64,000 nt of DNA from Chitinophaga pinensis DSM 2588 (lineage in GTDB: Bacteria > Bacteroidota > Bacteroidia > Chitinophagales > Chitinophagaceae): contig NC_013132.1 in NCBI RefSeq assembly GCF_000024005.1, positions 5,450,001 through 5,514,000 of the forward strand. The letters are read 5' to 3'. Positions 60,562-64,000 of this stretch are shown here, in pieces. Each line of letters opens with the position of its first letter. The first letter of the stretch is position 1. The position numbers were made by a program, and so were the translations under genes. A model generated the notes under the pieces. It did not search any database, was not told the DNA's origin, and saw only the letters and a list, made by a program, of their open reading frames with translations.

Positions 60562-61798
60562 AAAAGGAGAATAATTTCAATTGCAGGTTTATCTGATCTG
60601 GCCCCTTATTATGCTGTAAAAGTGCATACTCGGGTTCTGCCAGAAAATTCATTAGGTGGATATAAGTGTAAAGATGTAACCTTAGAAAGCCAGTTAGGTT
60701 ACTAAAAGACCATTTTTTACTCCCTTTCTCTGTCAGCTTGTCTTTTACGATCTTTGTCAGTAAATCCTTTATTAGCGTGCACCAGAGCTGTATACTTATA
60801 GCATTTTTGTTTTCACCTAAAAAATTGTTTAATTGAGAGTTCTGCTTAATTCTTTTAAAAAGCATTTCGATTGCCCATCGCTTTTGATACAATTTCCTGA
60901 TCGTTGTCGGCGTATAAGTAAAATTGTTTGTTAACAGATGTATTTTCTTTTTTGTATTTCTATCGTAAATGCTGATTACACGCGCCGTCTGTACAGGACT
61001 TTTCTCCTCTGTTAGAGGGTTACCTAGTTGAATAACCCAATCTTTTAGGATACCTTTTCTTTTATTGAGTATTTTTAATCTGTTTCGTGTCAATAATTTT
61101 ATTTTCATACTCTTGGTTACACGAGTTACCCACGTGATCTCTTTTTCAGTCCATTCCTTCATGAGTTTATAGTTCACATAAGCTCTATCCATGGCTATTA
61201 TAGAACCTGGCAAGAGCTCTAACTGTGGCATAATGATTCTATCATTTTTGGCAGCTTCCGTCAGAATAGTAAAGCTTGGTAGTTCTGTTTTGGCCGTCAT
61301 CAATACGTGCGCCTTTATTCCTCCCTTCTTTCTGCCGTCCATTCTAATTACACCTGCCCCCTTCATTACATTAGAAAATAGGCTGACCGTCGTCGAGTCC
61401 ACTATGAATAACCGGTCAACCAACGATTTTCTCTTTCGGCTGTCCGGGGAAAACGCTTGATAATGATGGTTATATAGACGATGATAAAGCTTTTCAAAAA
61501 ACGCCACCGGACGCGTCCTGTTAGCATCGGAAATAGTGCTTCGACGCGGGGTATGTTTAATGCCCAAATGGTGAAGCCGATGCTGGTTGGCTAACAATCC
61601 TGTATGAAGCTCTCGTAATGAAGTACACTGATGAAAACTACTAAATAGCATTGTTACCAAATGGTCAAAAGCCTTAAAATGCTTATAATAGTAATCTGCG
61701 TTTGTCTCTCTACAGACTTTATCTATCAACGTGGTTGGTATAAAAGAAAGTAGTTGATTAAAAATCGGCTGTCCGGAAAAAAATTTACTTTTGCTCAT
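60560..61798 (-). CDS. IS4-family transposase (DUF4372), intact copy
   Basis: This 412-residue transposase has the N-terminal DUF4372 domain (FFSGQPIFNQLLSFIP...FDHLVTMLFSSF). The catalytic triad shows as FIVDSTTV (first Asp), GSIIAMDRAYVNY (second Asp) and the IS4-type Y-x2-R-x3-E-x6-K signature in YQKRWAIEMLFKRIKQ. It binds the terminal repeats and moves the element by cut-and-paste. The frame is intact, so this copy can probably supply transposase to both elements. The second copy at 62065-63305 is broken by a 2-bp insertion. Confidence 0.95.
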   Translation of the reverse strand: MSKSKFFSGQPIFNQLLSFIPTTLIDKVCRETNADYYYKHFKAFDHLVTMLFSSFHQCTSLRELHTGLLANQHRLHHLGIKHTPRRSTISDANRTRPVAFFEKLYHRLYNHHYQAFSPDSRKRKSLVDRLFIVDSTTVSLFSNVMKGAGVIRMDGRKKGGIKAHVLMTAKTELPSFTILTEAAKNDRIIMPQLELLPGSIIAMDRAYVNYKLMKEWTEKEITWVTRVTKSMKIKLLTRNRLKILNKRKGILKDWVIQLGNPLTEEKSPVQTARVISIYDRNTKKKIHLLTNNFTYTPTTIRKLYQKRWAIEMLFKRIKQNSQLNNFLGENKNAISIQLWCTLIKDLLTKIVKDKLTEKGSKKWSFSNLTGFLRLHLYTYIHLMNFLAEPEYALLQHNKGPDQINLQLKLFSF

Positions 61799-61832
61799 AA
61801 GTAAGTTCTAGTGTGGTAACTTAAACTTACTG

Positions 61833-61860
61833 AAAAAGGAGGCCTCGGCCTCCTTTTTTT
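61833..61860. terminator. Symmetric terminator hairpin upstream of the transposase in IS copy 1
   Basis: AAAAAGGAGGCC-TC-GGCCTCCTTTTTTT has A and T runs on both sides, so it can stop transcription either way. It lies between the right inverted repeat and the transposase start and should block read-in from flanking promoters. Copy 2 has the same hairpin at 63340-63367. Confidence 0.85.
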
Positions 61861-61895
61861 ATGACTTAATCCCATATTTTTACCGGACACTATAG

Positions 61896-61962
61896 ATTCT
61901 TAATTCTTAATTCTTAATTCTTAATTCTTAATTCTTAATTCTTAATTCTTAATTCCTAATTC
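61896..61962. repeat. Heptanucleotide array between the two IS copies
   Basis: About nine copies of the TTAATTC unit, with one TTAATTCC-type variant near the right end. They are in the same orientation as the array left of IS copy 1. A short remnant (ATTCCTAATTCCTAATTT, 63403-63420) follows IS copy 2, so both elements sit inside what was one repeat tract. Confidence 0.9.
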
Positions 61963-63402
61963 TATAGTGTCCGGTTAAAATTGGGATTACCCCTTTATTC
62001 CTTTCAAACTCAATATAGATGGGAGGGGCTTACTGCTATTATAAAAGTAAGCCCCCCTCTTTTTTTAAAAGGAGAATAATTTCAATTGCAGGTTTATCTG
62101 ATCTGGCCCCTTATTATGCTGTAAAAGTGCATACTCGGGTTCTGCCAGAAAATTCATTAGGTGGATATAAGTGTAAAGATGTAACCTTAGAAAGCCAGTT
62201 AGGTTACTAAAAGACCATTTTTTACTCCCTTTCTCTGTCAGCTTGTCTTTTACGATCTTTGTCAGTAAATCCTTTATTAGCGTGCACCAGAGCTGTATAC
62301 TTATAGCATTCTTGTTTTCACCTAAAAAATTGTTTAATTGAGAGTTCTGCTTAATTCTTTTAAAAAGCATTTCGATTGCCCATCGCTTTTGATACAATTT
62401 CCTGATCGTTGTCGGCGTATAAGTAAAATTGTTTGTTAACAGATGTATTTTCTTTTTTGTATTTCTATATCGTAAATGCTGATTACACGCGCCGTCTGTA
62501 CAGGACTTTTCTCCTCTGTTAGAGGGTTACCTAGTTGAATAACCCAATCTTTTAAGATACCTTTTCTTTTATGGAGTATTTTTAATCTGTTTCGTGTCAA
62601 TAATTTTATTTTCATACTCTTGGTTACACGAGTTACCCACGTGATCTCTTTTTCAGTCCATTCCTTCATGAGTTTATAGTTCACATAAGCTCTATCCATG
62701 GCTATTATAGAACCTGGCAAGAGCTCTAACTGTGGCATAATGATTCTATCATTTTTGGCAGCTTCCGTCAGAATAGTAAAGCTTGGTAGTTCTGTTTTGG
62801 CCGTCATCAATACGTGCGCCTTTATTCCTCCCTTCTTTCTGCCGTCCATTCTAATTACACCTGCCCCCTTCATTACATTAGAAAATAGGCTGACCGTCGT
62901 CGAGTCCACTATGAATAACCGGTCAACCAACGATTTTCTCTTTCGGCTGTCCGGGGAAAACGCTTGATAATGATGGTTATATAGACGATGATAGAGCTTT
63001 TCAAAAAACGCCACCGGACGCGTCCTGTTAGCATCGGAAATAGTGCTTCGACGCGGGGTATGTTTAATGCCCAAATGGTGAAGCCGATGCTGGTTGGCTA
63101 ACAATCCTGTATGAAGCTCTCGTAATGAAGTACACTGATGAAAACTACTAAATAGCATTGTTACCAAATGGTCAAAAGCCTTAAAATGCTTATAATAGTA
63201 ATCTGCGTTTGTCTCTCTACAGACTTTATCTATCAACGTGGTTGGTATAAAAGAAAGTAGTTGATTAAAAATCGGCTGTCCGGAAAAAAATTTACTTTTG
63301 CTCATAAGTAAGTTCTAGTGTGGTAACTTAAACTTACTGAAAAAGGAGGCCTCGGCCTCCTTTTTTTATGACTTAATCCCATATTTTTACCGGACACTAT
63401 AG
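61963..63402 (-). mobile_element. Insertion sequence copy 2, same family and orientation, with a defective transposase
   Basis: The 1440-bp element is nearly identical to copy 1, with the same terminal repeats and internal terminators (62022-62066 and 63340-63367). ATTC flanks it (61959-61962, 63403-63406), and removing it plus one ATTC restores the repeat tract. It differs by a 2-bp insertion (TATAT for TAT at about 62466-62469) and a few single-base changes. It lies between copy 1 and the histidine kinase end. Confidence 0.9.
62065..63305 (-). pseudogene. IS4-family transposase (DUF4372), frameshifted
   Basis: A 2-bp insertion at about 62466-62469 shifts the frame after RVISIYD. The N-terminal part (62436-63305) then ends after ten wrong residues. 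The C-terminal part (62065-62397), carrying the YQKRW...E...K signature, is separated. The product would lack the catalytic Glu, so it should be inactive unless rare frameshifting occurs. Other differences from copy 1 include one amino-acid change (KILN to KILH). Confidence 0.93.
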
Positions 63403-63413
63403 ATTCCTAATTC

Positions 63414-64000
63414 CTAATTTATATCCGGTAAGAATATACTAAACACCGCCCCTTCATTCTCTGCACCACTGGCGGTAATATATCCCTGATGCCGTTCTAC
63501 GATCTTCTTACAAAGTGCCAGGCCAAGGCCGGTTCCTTCAAATTTATCTTTTGAGTTCAGGCGGATAAAGCTGTTAAATATCTTTTGCGCCTGTGTTTGT
63601 TCGAAACCGATCCCATTGTCTTTTACATCGATCTGGAGATATGGGATGCCCATTTTGGCAGCCTTTTTTGCCGTCACGGTAATGAGCGGTGGGGTATCCA
63701 AACGGGTAAATTTCAATGAATTGTTAATGAGGTTATAGAATAACTGATAAATCAGTAGCGGAGCGCCTTTTACCGTTGGTAAGCCTTCATATACAATATG
63801 CGCTTTTTTCTGGTTCATCAGGATTTCCAGGTCCAGTTCTATGCTATTTAAAGTCTCGTTGAGATTGATGCTGGATAATGGCTGTTCGGCATTGTCTATG
63901 GAGGAATAGTTTAGCACCCCTTCAATCATGTCATACATGCGGTTGGCCGCGGTATTGATCTTATTGAGATAGCTGCTTCCTTTTTCAGATAGTTTTGTTT
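63414..64000 (-). CDS. Sensor histidine kinase, C-terminal part (cut by window edge)
   Basis: The frame is open from the right edge to the stop at 63414-63416, so only about 195 residues are seen. The first part (KINTAANRMYDMIEGVLNYSSID) fits the second helix of a HisKA dimerisation domain. The HATPase domain follows, with the N box FYNLINNSLKFT, the G1 box IDVKDNGIGF and the G2 box GTGLGLALCKKIVERHQG. It is the kinase core of a two-component or hybrid system; input and partner are out of view. It ends about 12 bp from IS copy 2, so the element lies in its 3' flank and did not cut it. Confidence 0.9.
   Translation of the reverse strand, partial: TKLSEKGSSYLNKINTAANRMYDMIEGVLNYSSIDNAEQPLSSINLNETLNSIELDLEILMNQKKAHIVYEGLPTVKGAPLLIYQLFYNLINNSLKFTRLDTPPLITVTAKKAAKMGIPYLQIDVKDNGIGFEQTQAQKIFNSFIRLNSKDKFEGTGLGLALCKKIVERHQGYITASGAENEGAVFSIFLPDIN

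Larger units (their letters stand above)
60458..61895 (-). mobile_element. Insertion sequence copy 1 (IS4 family, DUF4372 type), intact
   Basis: The 1438-bp element has terminal inverted repeats TATAGTGTCCGGTTAAAATT (left) and the complement of ...TTACCGGACACTATA (right), about 26 bp with a few mismatches. ATTC flanks it on both sides (60454-60457, 61896-61899). Removing the element and one ATTC restores a perfect TTAATTC array. Target duplication of 3-4 bp is therefore likely, although ATTC is also part of the repeat unit, so the exact end is ambiguous by 1-2 bases. It carries one transposase gene and terminator hairpins inside both ends. Confidence 0.9.

Noticed and set aside
60514..60705. 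63-codon plus-strand frame at the left end of each IS copy
   Set aside because: It runs antisense to the transposase end and across the terminator hairpin; it is present in both copies only because they are duplicates.

Overview
The window comes from a Bacteroidota genome, most likely Chitinophaga or a close relative (inferred from gene families, not from a search). It carries type IX secretion (T9SS) sorting domains of both type A and type B, SusC/SusD and TonB-receptor/DUF4249 outer-membrane pairs, a DUF6377 regulator, DUF6443/YD-repeat proteins and a GH110-type glycosidase. No tRNA, rRNA or CRISPR array was seen.

Layout. 1-0.34 kb: end of an AraC-type regulator. 0.4-8.5 kb: a leftward three-gene operon of a coiled-coil outer-membrane protein and two large secreted YD/RHS-repeat proteins. 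8.8-11.9 kb: TonB receptor plus DUF4249 lipoprotein. 11.9-14.4 kb: an unknown protein and a GH110-like exo-galactosidase. 14.8-19.7 kb: a giant PKD-repeat T9SS protein with a full-length, colinear paralogue at 44.3-49.1 kb. 19.8-25.3 kb: a beta-propeller protein and a 1517-residue protein that is the most unusual gene here. 25.6-30.5 kb: a ThuA/sugar-dehydrogenase/cytochrome c fusion, a small secreted protein and a divergent Nudix-like regulator. 30.5-37.8 kb: a T9SS-exported SGNH esterase, an 880-bp non-coding zone rich in repeats and strand bias, an RluA-type pseudouridine synthase and two unknown proteins. 38-44 kb: a sugar dehydrogenase lipoprotein, a cupin, the pstSCAB phosphate transporter and a small unknown protein. 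49.3-53.4 kb: a PHP-like secreted protein and a BtuB-like receptor. 53.5-60.2 kb: DUF6377 regulator, SusC and SusD. 60.3-63.4 kb: two tandem copies of a DUF4372/IS4-type insertion sequence set inside heptanucleotide repeats. The right edge holds the end of a histidine kinase.

Main discovery candidate. The protein at 20762-25315 (minus) ends in a domain with all the hallmarks of a eukaryotic-type ubiquitin-specific protease (peptidase C19): a Cys box, a QxDAxE box and a GHY His box. Upstream lies an endonuclease/exonuclease/phosphatase-like (DNase I fold) domain split by a long charged insert. Before that is a basic cluster resembling a bipartite nuclear localisation signal. There is no Sec signal. 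This reads as an orphan effector aimed at eukaryotic cells. The family assignments come from motif reading and need profile or structure searches.

Much of the rest is outer-membrane nutrient uptake and surface display: TonB and Sus receptors import sugars or other ligands, T9SS proteins decorate the surface, and AraC, Nudix-like, DUF6377 and histidine-kinase regulators sit beside the uptake loci.
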